A stretch of DNA of 64,000 bases from Amycolatopsis acidicola (GCF_007713735.2 NZ_VMNW02000020.1:1-64000), one strand, 5' to 3'. Numbered from the stretch's first letter, positions 50,113 through 59,012 are shown. Numbers and translations: made by a program. Notes: a model not told the origin generated them from the sequence alone.

Positions 50113-51290
50113 GAGCTTTCTCCGGTTCGCGAAGGGACAGTGGGCTGCAGGCGAGCACAGAGCCAGGTCACGATCGTCGGCATGACGGGCCCCTCCCCCA
50201 TGTGCCCGCCAGGGAACATCCGCGCGGTCTTGGGATCGCCGTACCGCAGGCTCAGCGGGATGTCGTCGGAGGAGTTCTGCTTGTCCGCCACGCCGTTCAC
50301 CATCAGCAGCGGCGCGGAAGGCCGATCGAGCAGGCCTTGGTCCAAAAGGGACAGTTCAGGGCACCGCGCGACGTAGTCGGCGAACGTGTGTCCGCCGAAG
50401 ATCCGCGCCCTCGTGGCCATCAGGTCCATCAGGTACGAAGACGCGTTGCGGGACTTCTCCTGCCATTCCGGCTGGAAGGTCAGGTGCACCCCGCCGCCCC
50501 AGTTCACCGCCGCCGCGAGCTCGTCCTTGTGCACGTAGGCCAGTTTCATCGCCCAGTAGCCGCCGAAGGAGAGCCCGAGCGCCGCGCACCGCCCGGCGTC
50601 GAGATCGCTGTCCGCAAGCCAGCCGAACACCGGCTCCCACATCCGCTCGGCGTCCGCGCTCGCGAGTACCGGGGCCTCCCCCACGCCCGGCATGTCCACG
50701 TGCAAGGTCGCGAACCCGTGTTCCCGCAGCAAACGACCACGGGCGTAGGACTCTTCCTTCCACACGTCGATGCCGCCCCACATCATCACGACCGGCGGAT
50801 GCGTGACCCCAGCAGGCCTGGCCACGTGGAAGACGACCTTTTCGCCTTCACCCGCGCGTCCCCGGAACGGGACTTCGACGCGCTCGACCGGGGGAGATTC
50901 CAGAGCCATGGCTTGACCGAAGTATTCGCGGGCACGGTCGTAGCACGCCAGCTTCGCCGGATGGACGGGCGAGGGATAGCGTCCAACGGCCGAGAAGACG
51001 TACGCCTGGAAATAGGCGCCACGGGCGGCCTCGCGGTCACCGCGTTCAGCGGCTTCCACGGCGGCGGCCGCGAACTTCCCGGCGCCCCGAGTCCAGTCCT
51101 CGGCCCAGGTTTCCGGGTCGGTGCCACGAAGATCGCCGATCACGCGGGTCGCGGCTTCGACGTCGATCGCGCTGAAGGGGTTGCGCCGGATCTTCAGGTG
51201 GGCGTACAGCCATTCCTTGGCGTCGGGAAGCGACCGGCCTTCACCGACGGTTTCCTTGAGGTCCTGGAGTTCACTGGTTTCAGAGTTCAT
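50109..51290 (-). CDS. Alpha/beta hydrolase like 2,6-dihydroxypseudooxynicotine C-C hydrolase
   Basis: A protein of 393 residues with a helical N-terminal cap (1-135, TPR-like EAAERGDREAARGAYFQA) and an alpha/beta-hydrolase core. The nucleophile is Ser241 (ALGLSFGGYW), the oxyanion segment is MMWGGIDVWKEES, and the late acid and His are near NGVADKQNSS and GGHMGEG. This architecture is that of 2,6-dihydroxypseudooxynicotine hydrolase, which cleaves an aryl-acyl C-C bond; in this context it may release a trihydroxybenzene from an acyl-polyphenol. It overlaps the CocE gene upstream and the VOC gene downstream. Confidence 0.82.
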   Translation of the reverse strand: MNSETSELQDLKETVGEGRSLPDAKEWLYAHLKIRRNPFSAIDVEAATRVIGDLRGTDPETWAEDWTRGAGKFAAAAVEAAERGDREAARGAYFQAYVFSAVGRYPSPVHPAKLACYDRAREYFGQAMALESPPVERVEVPFRGRAGEGEKVVFHVARPAGVTHPPVVMMWGGIDVWKEESYARGRLLREHGFATLHVDMPGVGEAPVLASADAERMWEPVFGWLADSDLDAGRCAALGLSFGGYWAMKLAYVHKDELAAAVNWGGGVHLTFQPEWQEKSRNASSYLMDLMATRARIFGGHTFADYVARCPELSLLDQGLLDRPSAPLLMVNGVADKQNSSDDIPLSLRYGDPKTARMFPGGHMGEGPVMPTIVTWLCARLQPTVPSRTGESS

Positions 51291-53085
51291 CGGGGATCAC
51301 CGGGAGGAGGAGTCGGGACGGGTATCGGGTGTTGTGGAAGATCTTGTGCAGCGTGGTCTTCGCACTGTTGACGTGGTAGGGCACGTATTCGGCGTTGGTC
51401 GCGCCGGCGACACCGGTCGGGGCGTCCATGCTCATGACGTCCAGGCAGATCCGGTGTCCCTTGCGGAACTGGTTCGCGGTCGCGAGGATCTCGATGTTGT
51501 ACTCGACGACCTCGCCGGGCCGGACGGCCTGCCGTGCCGCCCTCGTCAGTTTGTGGAAAGGCTTGTACGGCAGGGAACGCTCGTCGTCCAGCGCCCGGTT
51601 CGACGCTTTCAGCCAGCCACGGGTCAGCTCCCGCTCCGGCAGGTCCCTGCGTACGTCGCGTTCACCCTCGCGCACGGTCTGGACATGGTCGTCGGGACCG
51701 ACATCGCTCAACGCCACGATCCAGTTGGTGTCCTCGGCATCGATCGACGCGAACAGCTTCAGCGAGGACGGGCCGACGACCGTGAGGTCTTCGTTCAGCG
51801 GCGCCGAGAGAAAACGCAGTCGCGAGACCTGGCGGGTCTGGGAAAGCGGCATCTGGACGAACGCGTCGGGCGGGATCCGATCGTCCACGGAGGACGGCGT
51901 GAACGGCTCGGTACGCAACCGCTCCCAGCTGTCCAGATAGAACGGCGTCCACTGGGTGCCCGGCAGCGGCCAGTCCGCGTCGGTACGCCATTCGTTCGCG
52001 CCCTGCAGCCAGTAGCGGACGGCCGGTTCCTCGACGACGCCGGTGTCCATGCCCTTCAGCCAATGGTCGTACCAGCGCAGGATTTCGCCGTGCAGCCCAT
52101 GGAACGGACGCTCGATGTGAGCGGGCCCGGCGAGCAGCATCTTCTTCGTGGTCCGCAGGTGTCGCCAGTAGGTTTGGGCACCCTGCAGATGGGTCTTGTA
52201 GGTGTAGCCGTACCAGCCCGACCCGGTGTAGACGGGGATGTCGATCCCCCCGATCTCCCGCTCCGAGCGGTCCGCTTCCCCTTCCGGCACGTAGGGGTCG
52301 ATGAGCACGTTGAAGAAGGTGGGCAGGTGCTGCCCCTTCATCGTGACGACGTTGTACAGATGCGGGTGAAGCTTGTAGTCGTCGTTGGCCATGGCTTCGC
52401 GCCACAGCTGCTCACGCTGTTCGTCCAGCTCCCCCGGCGCGCCCTTGTCCTGGTGGAAGACCCCGAAATGCGAGACAAGGTAACGGAAGAGATGCAGCAC
52501 TCCGCCGGGGTACTCCTCACGGAAGCCGCCGAGCGTGCCGTACGCGCCACGCGGGTCGAACGGGAAGATCGCCTTGAGGTGCGGCGGACCTTGCCGGGCG
52601 ACGTACATCTGCTCGGCGCCGAAACCGGAGATCCCGACCATGCCGACGTTCCCGTCACACCACGGCTGCCGGGCGATCCACTCGATGAGGTCGTAGGAGT
52701 CCCACTCACGGGAGCCACCCGAGCCGGCTTTGCCGATACCACGCGGCATTCCGATCACATGGATGTAGCCGCGCGAGACCAGGAACCTGGTGTCACCGGC
52801 CTCTTGCGGGCCACACCAGGCAGAGGACCACGAAGGCTGCGGGGGCAGCGCCTCGGCCAGCGCGGGCCCCTGGATGTCCTTGTTGTAGATGGCAAAGGCG
52901 AGCAGGGCGGGCAGTGGTTCCGCGGTGTCGGGCCGGTAGATGTCGACGCAGAGTTCGACCCCGTCGCGCATCGGAACTCGTACGTCCCGCTCGACGATCA
53001 GCTTGTCGTAGTCGGGTTCTCGGGTGTACTCGCCGGGCAGGCGCTCCGCCGAGGCGGGGCGGAGGGCGGGCAGATCGGGTGACAC
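51280..53085 (-). CDS. CocE/NonD-family serine hydrolase 2
   Basis: An X-Pro dipeptidyl-peptidase-like hydrolase of 601 residues. The catalytic domain has VPMRDGVELCVDIYRP, the nucleophile motif GMVGISGFGAEQ (Ser153) and DPRGAYG; the jelly-roll C-terminal domain ends with YVPYHVNSAKTTLHKIFHN. GTG 53085 is preceded by AAGGAG; the longer frame is antisense to nothing meaningful and lacks a site. It is the second gene of the ring-cleavage operon. It is only distantly like the CocE protein at 9006-10670, so each may serve a different ester or acyl substrate. Confidence 0.86.
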   Translation of the reverse strand: MSPDLPALRPASAERLPGEYTREPDYDKLIVERDVRVPMRDGVELCVDIYRPDTAEPLPALLAFAIYNKDIQGPALAEALPPQPSWSSAWCGPQEAGDTRFLVSRGYIHVIGMPRGIGKAGSGGSREWDSYDLIEWIARQPWCDGNVGMVGISGFGAEQMYVARQGPPHLKAIFPFDPRGAYGTLGGFREEYPGGVLHLFRYLVSHFGVFHQDKGAPGELDEQREQLWREAMANDDYKLHPHLYNVVTMKGQHLPTFFNVLIDPYVPEGEADRSEREIGGIDIPVYTGSGWYGYTYKTHLQGAQTYWRHLRTTKKMLLAGPAHIERPFHGLHGEILRWYDHWLKGMDTGVVEEPAVRYWLQGANEWRTDADWPLPGTQWTPFYLDSWERLRTEPFTPSSVDDRIPPDAFVQMPLSQTRQVSRLRFLSAPLNEDLTVVGPSSLKLFASIDAEDTNWIVALSDVGPDDHVQTVREGERDVRRDLPERELTRGWLKASNRALDDERSLPYKPFHKLTRAARQAVRPGEVVEYNIEILATANQFRKGHRICLDVMSMDAPTGVAGATNAEYVPYHVNSAKTTLHKIFHNTRYPSRLLLPVIPDEL

Positions 53086-53111
53086 GGTGAACTCCTTGCT
53101 GGGGTGTGGTT

Positions 53112-54236
53112 TCACGCCGGGGCGGCCAGGGCCCGGTGAGCACGTTCTTGCAGCGGGTAGACCTCGGCGTGGCGCCCGGCACGCTCGAGCTCGCCGATCC
53201 GGACCGACGTGTCGACGACCAGGCGGCACCGTTCCAGCCGCCGGTGCCCGAAGCCGGCGAGCGCCTTCTCCACGACCGGCTCGGCGCCGAGCTCGGCGGC
53301 GAGGACCACCGCGTCCTCGATCGCGAGCGCTGCGCCACTGACCAGCTGAGGCGACGGGGCGTGCGCGGCATCTCCGATCAGCACGGACCGCCCGGCGTGC
53401 CACGGACCGTCCACGAGCACGACCTGGACCGGGCGGCGCACGATGCCGGCGGGCTCGGTGATCGTCTCCCGCAGCTCCGCCACGCGGCCTCCGAAGGGCG
53501 AGAGGAGTTCCCGCATCGTCGAGGCCAGCGTGTCCTCCGGCAGGGCGTCGCTGGGAGCGTCGTTCTCGGTGACGAACACGTAGGCCTGTTCCTCGGAGAT
53601 CGGCACGACCCCGGCCCCGTGCCGGGCGCCCGCGAAGGTGTGGAGCATCGTGGCCCACTCCGGGCGCGGGACGAGTGCCCGCCACACCATCTGACCGGTG
53701 AATCGGGGCTCCCCGGGGATACCGAGCAGCGAGCGGGTGCCCGACCGGATCCCGTCGGCACCGACCACCACGTCGACCACCCGGACCCGGCCATCGCTCA
53801 AGGTGACGACACTCCGGTCCGGCTCTTCGTCGATCGCGGTCACGGTCGACTCGGTCCGGATTTCGGCGCCGGCGTCCAGGGCGGCGTCCCGCAGGACCCG
53901 GTGCAGGGCGGGGCGCGCCAGCCCGACCTGTGCTGGCCGTCCCTTGCCGAGCAGGCTCGGCAGGTCGATCGTGTTCCGCACAACGCCTTCAGCGTCACAG
54001 TTGGCGATCTGCTGGACGCCGTACCCCTCGGCGATGCAGCTGTCGGCGAGCCCGAGGCCGTCGAGAGCACGAAGAGACGGCGCGGTCAGGCTCAGGCCCC
54101 AGCCGGCGATCATGTGGCCCGCGCTGATCTCCACGACCTCGACGTCGTGGCCTGCCCTCGCCAGCGCGACGGCGTGGGTGAGCCCGGCGATCCCCCCGCC
54201 CACGACGAGCGCGGTCCGGGTGGTGGATGAGTTCAC
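53112..54236 (-). CDS. FAD-dependent aromatic monooxygenase 2
   Basis: A group A flavin hydroxylase of 374 residues. Fingerprints: VVGGGIAGLTHAVALA, VVVGADGIRSGTR and SVLIGDAAHAPSPQLVSGAALAIEDA. The gene begins the operon that also encodes hydroxyquinol dioxygenase and maleylacetate reductase, so hydroxylation of a resorcinol-, salicylate- or hydroxybenzoate-like ring to a trihydroxybenzene is a reasonable expectation. The GTG start is 54236. It differs clearly from the monooxygenase at 15557. Confidence 0.88.
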   Translation of the reverse strand: MNSSTTRTALVVGGGIAGLTHAVALARAGHDVEVVEISAGHMIAGWGLSLTAPSLRALDGLGLADSCIAEGYGVQQIANCDAEGVVRNTIDLPSLLGKGRPAQVGLARPALHRVLRDAALDAGAEIRTESTVTAIDEEPDRSVVTLSDGRVRVVDVVVGADGIRSGTRSLLGIPGEPRFTGQMVWRALVPRPEWATMLHTFAGARHGAGVVPISEEQAYVFVTENDAPSDALPEDTLASTMRELLSPFGGRVAELRETITEPAGIVRRPVQVVLVDGPWHAGRSVLIGDAAHAPSPQLVSGAALAIEDAVVLAAELGAEPVVEKALAGFGHRRLERCRLVVDTSVRIGELERAGRHAEVYPLQERAHRALAAPA

Positions 54237-54295
54237 GGCAGCTCCAAAACACCGAGGTCAGTGGGTCCGGGGCCGAGAGTAGGTCGCCGCGCGAT

Positions 54296-54315
54296 CCGGA
54301 ACTATCCGCTTCCGG
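54296..54315. promoter_or_regulatory. Possible operator upstream of the ring-cleavage operon
   Basis: CCGGAA, eight bases, TTCCGG form an exact inverted repeat 60 bases upstream of the monooxygenase start. Spacing and half-site resemble IclR-type boxes, but the repeat is short and GC-rich, so chance is possible. The surrounding 180-base gap has no gene. Confidence 0.35.
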
Positions 54316-54366
54316 CGGCCGGTGGCCGGTTTTCGTGCCCAACTTCCGCGTCCACAGTGGACAAAG

Positions 54367-54405
54367 CAATGCGGCCGCCCCCGCGATGGTGGGGCGGCCG
54401 CATTG
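54367..54405. terminator. 15-bp hairpin terminator after CGD module 3
   Basis: CAATGCGGCCGCCCC (54367-54381) pairs perfectly with 54391-54405 across a nine-base loop, 11 bases beyond the CGD-alpha stop on the minus strand. It closes the oxidase 4-CGD operon and separates it from the ring-cleavage operon promoter. Confidence 0.82.
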
Positions 54406-54415
54406 GCGGGAAGTC

Positions 54416-55477
54416 TCAGAGACTGGTGACCAGCCGGGAGCCGAGTTCCTCGGCGGTCCGGCGCAGCAGGGCCTGCTGCTTGCCGATGATGTCGAAGGCG
54501 TCGTCGTGGTCGTTGAAGTGGAATCCCTCCCACTCGCTGGAGATCACGCCCGAGTAGCCGGCGCGCAGGTAGACGTCCATGATCTCGCGGATCGGCACCG
54601 ACGGTTCGTCACCGTGCTCGTCGATCTCGTAGAACTTTCCGTGCGTGTGCACGGTCCATTTCATGACCTCCAGCCAGTCCTCCGGCTTCTGCTGCCCGAA
54701 CAGACCCGCGGCGTTGACCATGATGTCGTGGGCGAACTTCTCGCCGCCGAACCGCCTCGCGAGGTCACCGAACGCCTGCCGTTCGGCGCCGATCTCGGCA
54801 TCACTGAGCAGCGGGCCGCGTTCCAGGCCGGCGTCCCACATTTCGTCGATCGCGTTCAGGAGCTTCTCGTCCGCGCCCTGCGCCCGGAACCGGGACAGCA
54901 GGGTGCGCGGCACCTTCCGCATCGAGACGCCCCAGTCGGGGATGAACCCCAGGTAGGGCGAACCGAGCTTTTCGTAGCGTTCCAGTAGCGCCTGGATGAT
55001 CGGATGCCGGACCGAGTGCTTGCTGTGGATCTCCATGCCCAGCCGGACGTCGTTGGCTTCCGCGACCGGCAGCAGCCGCTCCATGTCGTCCGGCGTGACC
55101 GAGTACTGGACCCGCAGCACCGGGAAACCCAGCCGGTGGGCGACCTCGATCTGGGCGCGCATGTACTCGACCATCTCGTCGTCGGTGAGCGCCCGGTCGC
55201 GCCGGAGATAGGCGTCCGCGTTGGCGCCCAGGGCGCTCGGCTTCAGCCCGGTGTCGGCGAGGAGTTGCTTGAACCCGTTGACGAACTCGTCGGTCACCGC
55301 CGGGAAATCCCGGATGGACTGGAAACCGACGATCTCCAGTCCGGGCCCGAGCCCGCGCTCGGCAACCTTGCGCACCAGGTCTTCGAACGAGTACCGCCTG
55401 CCGTGGAAGTCCCGGGTGAAGCTGTACAACGTCACACCCTGCATCGGTGTGCCGAGCCGGACATCGGCCGCCGTCAT
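54416..55477 (-). CDS. C-glycoside deglycosidase alpha subunit-like TIM barrel, module 3
   Basis: A xylose-isomerase-like barrel of 353 residues. Predicted metal ligands: Glu149 (GMEIHSKHS), Asp181 (GFIPDWGVSM), His277 or His279 (VHTHGKFYEI) and Glu315 (ISSEWEG), matching those of modules 1 and 2. It would cleave the C-C bond of a 3-oxo-C-glycoside together with the beta subunit. ATG 55477 overlaps the beta-subunit stop (ATGA) and has GGAGGT upstream. It is the last gene of the operon before the hairpin. Confidence 0.84.
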   Translation of the reverse strand: MTAADVRLGTPMQGVTLYSFTRDFHGRRYSFEDLVRKVAERGLGPGLEIVGFQSIRDFPAVTDEFVNGFKQLLADTGLKPSALGANADAYLRRDRALTDDEMVEYMRAQIEVAHRLGFPVLRVQYSVTPDDMERLLPVAEANDVRLGMEIHSKHSVRHPIIQALLERYEKLGSPYLGFIPDWGVSMRKVPRTLLSRFRAQGADEKLLNAIDEMWDAGLERGPLLSDAEIGAERQAFGDLARRFGGEKFAHDIMVNAAGLFGQQKPEDWLEVMKWTVHTHGKFYEIDEHGDEPSVPIREIMDVYLRAGYSGVISSEWEGFHFNDHDDAFDIIGKQQALLRRTAEELGSRLVTSL

Positions 55478-55869
55478 GAGCGCACCTCCGTGGTGAGTCG
55501 TTTCGTGTTGCTCTCGGTGATCACGAGTGGCCCGCCGGGCACCGGCAGATAAGGGATCGACAGGCTCAGTCCCGCCTCCACCTCGTGCTCTCCGGGCCCG
55601 ACAGTGGTCTCGACCGCGACAATGCGCGCGCTGTCGAGCACGTACCACCACTGCTGCCATTCCTCCGCGAGCCCGGCTTCCGTGTATTCGGCGCCGTTGA
55701 CCCCGAACCGGAGCTTTTCCCGCGGGATCTCCGTTCCGTCGATGGTGAGCCGGAGGTTCAGCACCGAGCACAGGGGAAGCGCGCGGTACCAGGGCATCCG
55801 CACACTTACCTCCACTCCCCGCTCGGACACGTGCATCGGCACGGGCTCGACCAGCTGATCTGCGAGCAT
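55474..55869 (-). CDS. C-glycoside deglycosidase beta subunit-like (DUF6379), module 3
   Basis: The small partner subunit, 131 residues. It shares with module 1 the pattern VRMPWYRALPLCSVLNLRL, DGTEIPREKLRF, a WWYVLDSARIV strand and a C-terminal SLSIPYLPVPGGPL. No signal peptide. It lies 40 bases after the oxidase-4 stop and is translationally coupled to the alpha subunit. It is the shortest of the three beta domains in the window, lacking the N-terminal tail of module 1. Confidence 0.78.
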   Translation of the reverse strand: MLADQLVEPVPMHVSERGVEVSVRMPWYRALPLCSVLNLRLTIDGTEIPREKLRFGVNGAEYTEAGLAEEWQQWWYVLDSARIVAVETTVGPGEHEVEAGLSLSIPYLPVPGGPLVITESNTKRLTTEVRS

Positions 55870-55909
55870 CGTCGTCCTTTCCGCTTGCTCTCGACGCCGG
55901 GCACGGACG

Positions 55910-57469
55910 TCAGTCCAGCCCCGGCAGTCCCTTCGCCGCGGCCTCGGCGGCCCGCAGCACCAGCGCGACGCTGGTCAGGGTGGGGTTTCCGGCGGTGGGG
56001 GTCGGGATGACCCCGTTCCCGCCGAGGTACAGGTTCGACAGTCCCCAGACGCGGGAGGTGTCGTCGGTGACGCAGGTGCCGTCGTCGGCCGCGCCCATCC
56101 GCACGGTTCCCTGGTAGTGCAGGGAACTTCCGGGTTCCAGGATCAGCTGGTGATCCGGATCGCGCAGCCTGCCGATCGCCGCGGCGCTGCGCCGCAGGAA
56201 GATCTTGGCCCGTTCGATGTTCTTCTCGTCGGTCTCGGACAGTCCGTACTCGATCGTCATCGCCGGCATGCCGTAGAAGTCCCGGGTCTCGTCGGAGAAG
56301 ACGACCCGGTCTTCCGCGCGGAGATCCTTCTGCACGAAGTACCCCAGGCCCACGGACTCCCGGTTCACGCCAGCGGCCTGCTCCTCTTCCGACAGTGGGA
56401 CCGGTGACAGGTCGAACTGCATGACCTGCCCGTGGAAAGGGTGCACCTCGTCGCTGAACGGGATCCAGTAGATGCCCGCCACCGGGTCGTCCCCGCCCCG
56501 GGTGCGCTCGTCCGGCTCGTCCAGTTCGATGTCGACCAGACCCATCACCTGGGTGTGGTCGTTGAGGTACCGGCCCAGCGCGCGGGGCCGGATTCCCGAC
56601 GCCCACAACAGTTGCGGCGTCCGGAACGAGTCGGCGGCGACGAGCGCGAGGCTCGTCCTGATCTGCCAGACCTCACCCGAGGACTGGTCGCGCACCTCGA
56701 CCGCACGCACCTCGTCGCCGTCGACGACCAGCCGGGTCGCGAGTGTTTCCGCCCGCAGCCGGACGTTCGCGCCGCCCGGCAGGTGCGCCCAGATCGCGGC
56801 GGGCCCGGTCCACTCCCGGTGCTCACCCGCCCGGACCGCGAGCGGCATGGGCGCGGGCAGCCGGCCGATGGGCGCGGCCGCGGCGTACTCGGTGCGAAGG
56901 CCGTCGAGGACCTTTTGCCCGGCTTTGCTTACCGGATAAGCGTTCTGAGTGACCCGCAGGAGCGCCTGCGCGTCCGCCAGCAGCGCGGACCACTCACTGT
57001 CGGGGATCAGGCCGACTCGTTCCGAGCCGTAGGGCGCCGGGCACGCACACGTCCAGTGGACACCCATCCCGCCGACGTTCGCCGACATCGCGGCCGCCCG
57101 CATGTCGCCGGCGACGCCGGTCAGCGAAGTCAGGAGAAACGTGCCGGGCCGGGCCAGCGCCTCGGGATCCTGCAAGGCCCGCCCACGGGCCCGGTCCTCC
57201 AGCGGCGAGATCCCGTAGGTGCGCTGGACCGGCCCTTGCGACGCCACCTGCAGCGACGCGCGCTCCTCCAGATCCGCGATGTTCTTGATGTTCGTTCCCG
57301 GTACTCCCGGAAGCCACGGGCCTGCCTCGATGACCAGGATCGAAGCCTCCGGCCGGAGCTGGGCCAGCCGGACGGCGGCCGCGCTGCCCACGGGGCCGCT
57401 GCCGATCACGACGATGTCGGCCGAGCCGGGCTTTCCGGTTTCCCGCGACGGCGGGTGCATGTCGCTCAC
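55910..57469 (-). CDS. GMC-family C-glycoside 3-oxidase-like flavoprotein 4
   Basis: An FAD oxidoreductase of 519 residues with VVIGSGPVGSAAAVRL, the GGMGVHWTCACP motif (His138), catalytic His451 (SSLHYQGTVRMG) and Asn495 (TAGNPTLTSV). It is most like copies 2 and 3. It is the first gene of the module 3 operon, followed by CGD beta and alpha, so its product is the natural substrate maker for them. It is divergent from the Liv-type transporter, which may import the same glycoside. Confidence 0.88.
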   Translation of the reverse strand: MSDMHPPSRETGKPGSADIVVIGSGPVGSAAAVRLAQLRPEASILVIEAGPWLPGVPGTNIKNIADLEERASLQVASQGPVQRTYGISPLEDRARGRALQDPEALARPGTFLLTSLTGVAGDMRAAAMSANVGGMGVHWTCACPAPYGSERVGLIPDSEWSALLADAQALLRVTQNAYPVSKAGQKVLDGLRTEYAAAAPIGRLPAPMPLAVRAGEHREWTGPAAIWAHLPGGANVRLRAETLATRLVVDGDEVRAVEVRDQSSGEVWQIRTSLALVAADSFRTPQLLWASGIRPRALGRYLNDHTQVMGLVDIELDEPDERTRGGDDPVAGIYWIPFSDEVHPFHGQVMQFDLSPVPLSEEEQAAGVNRESVGLGYFVQKDLRAEDRVVFSDETRDFYGMPAMTIEYGLSETDEKNIERAKIFLRRSAAAIGRLRDPDHQLILEPGSSLHYQGTVRMGAADDGTCVTDDTSRVWGLSNLYLGGNGVIPTPTAGNPTLTSVALVLRAAEAAAKGLPGLD

Positions 57470-57727
57470 AAGTTCTCCTTCAGGCGCCGCACTGCAACCA
57501 GACTCAACAGGTTATGCACATTTTAAGCTAAACACAACCGAGAATGTCGACGATTGCCTACTCTAAGTGATCAACAGTGATCCCTGTTACGCAATAGGTC
57601 TTGTTTTTTGCATGAACTACACATAAGTTGACTCGCCAAGCCCGCAGGTGGGAGATCCCTGGATCCCGCCGGCCCGCTGACGCGAATCCACCCGGCACCG
57701 TGGCGTGCCCGGCACAACGAGGTGAGG
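57470..57727. promoter_or_regulatory. Divergent promoter region, oxidase 4 / Liv-type transporter
   Basis: An A/T-richer island (about 57500-57620) inside GC-rich DNA. It holds an imperfect 16-bp palindrome AACAGTGATCCCTGTT (57573-57588, 14 of 16 positions symmetric), a direct repeat of AGTGATC (57567 and 57576) and two GTTAYGCA copies (57511-57518, 57586-57593). These are candidate sites for the ROK regulator at 62574. No gene is present. Confidence 0.55.
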
Positions 57728-58978
57728 ATGAACAGTCACAAGATCCCGCTCATCGGAATCATGGTCGCGGCGCTCGCGCTGGCGGGTTGCTCGGAAGCCG
57801 CGACCGGCGGCACGACAAGCGCGCCGACCACGACGGTGATCGATGATTCGGTCGGCGCCTCCTTCAGCGGGGGGACCGCGGGCGCGGCCACCGGCGGCAA
57901 GACGATCAAGATCGGCCTGATCAACCAGGAAGGCGGGACCGTCTCGGACCCGGAGGTCAGCGCCGCCATCCAAGCGGCCTTCGGCTACCTCAACGAAAAG
58001 CAGAGTGGCATCAAGGGCGCTTCGCTGCAGCTCGAGGTCTGCAAGATCGGATCGTCCGAAGAAGAAGCGCAGCAGTGCGCGCAGAAGTTCCTCAACGACC
58101 CCGCGATCTCGGTGATCATGCAGGGCGGCCTGAACGTCGGCAGCCAGGCGGTGCACCAGACGATCGACGGCAAGAAGCCGACGCTCGTCACGCTCGCCAA
58201 CCCCGGTCCGGACGCCACCGCGGCCAACACCTACGCGCTCAACCCGAGCTCCATCGCAGCCCTTCCCGGCACCGCGGCGTTCGCCAAGTCCAAGGGGTAC
58301 AAGTCGCTCGTGGTCGTCAGCAGCGATAATCCGGGAGACCTGCAGATCGCCCAGATCGGCAAGGAACTGTTCGAGAAGAACGGCATCAAAGCCGACGTCG
58401 TCACGTTCCCGGCCGGCAGCACCGATCTCACCGCCACCTTCACCTCGGCGGTGAGCCAGAAACCGGACGCGATCGTGCCGATCGTGGTCACCACCTCCTC
58501 GTGCACCGCCGCCGCGACTTCCCTGCAGCAGATCGGCACAACCCTCCCGATCCTCGGCTCGTCGTTGTGTGCGACCGAGGACATCCAGAAGGCCATCGGC
58601 GACTATCCGAAGTGGGCGTACGAGTCGTCCACACTCCTGTTGCAGGCCGACGACACCACCGGGCAGGTGGGCTTCTACAAGGGCGTGATGGCGAAGTACG
58701 CCCCCGGCACGCAGACCGGTATCGGCGCTCCTGCCGCGTTCGGCGCGGCTTTCACACTGGCGAAGGTGCTGAACCAGATCGGCCCGGACGCGGTCACCCC
58801 CGACAGCGTCGCCAAGGGGCTCGCCGCCTACACCGGCGGCGTCCTGCTGGGTACACCGAATGTCCACTTCGGATCGGTTCCCGGCAGCCCCGCCCTCTCC
58901 GGGCTGACCGACCGCTTCTACACCTATGCCGGCGATGGCAAGTGGACCGCCGGAGACTGGCAGCAACAGACCCAGTGA
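57728..58978 (+). CDS. LivK-like ABC substrate-binding lipoprotein
   Basis: A type I periplasmic-binding protein of 416 residues of the branched-chain amino acid/amide class. The signal peptide ends in lipobox LALAGCSE (Cys about residue 20), followed by a Thr/Gly-rich linker and the two-lobe domain from KTIKIGLINQEGG, with ISVIMQGGLNVGSQAV and VPIVVTTSSCTAAATSL. Members of this class also carry aromatic acids and other catabolic substrates, and its position beside CGD module 3 suggests a glycoside or aromatic ligand. ATG 57728 is preceded by GAGGTGAGG. Confidence 0.9.
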   Translation: MNSHKIPLIGIMVAALALAGCSEAATGGTTSAPTTTVIDDSVGASFSGGTAGAATGGKTIKIGLINQEGGTVSDPEVSAAIQAAFGYLNEKQSGIKGASLQLEVCKIGSSEEEAQQCAQKFLNDPAISVIMQGGLNVGSQAVHQTIDGKKPTLVTLANPGPDATAANTYALNPSSIAALPGTAAFAKSKGYKSLVVVSSDNPGDLQIAQIGKELFEKNGIKADVVTFPAGSTDLTATFTSAVSQKPDAIVPIVVTTSSCTAAATSLQQIGTTLPILGSSLCATEDIQKAIGDYPKWAYESSTLLLQADDTTGQVGFYKGVMAKYAPGTQTGIGAPAAFGAAFTLAKVLNQIGPDAVTPDSVAKGLAAYTGGVLLGTPNVHFGSVPGSPALSGLTDRFYTYAGDGKWTAGDWQQQTQ

Positions 58979-59012
58979 CGCCCCGGATTGCCCGATCAGT
59001 CAGGAAGCTCTC

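Noticed and set aside
54350-54362. GTCCACAGTGGAC palindrome as an operator
   Set aside because: Short, and similar TCCACAGTG or CACTGTGGA strings occur inside coding regions of the window, so it is probably a frequent genomic word.
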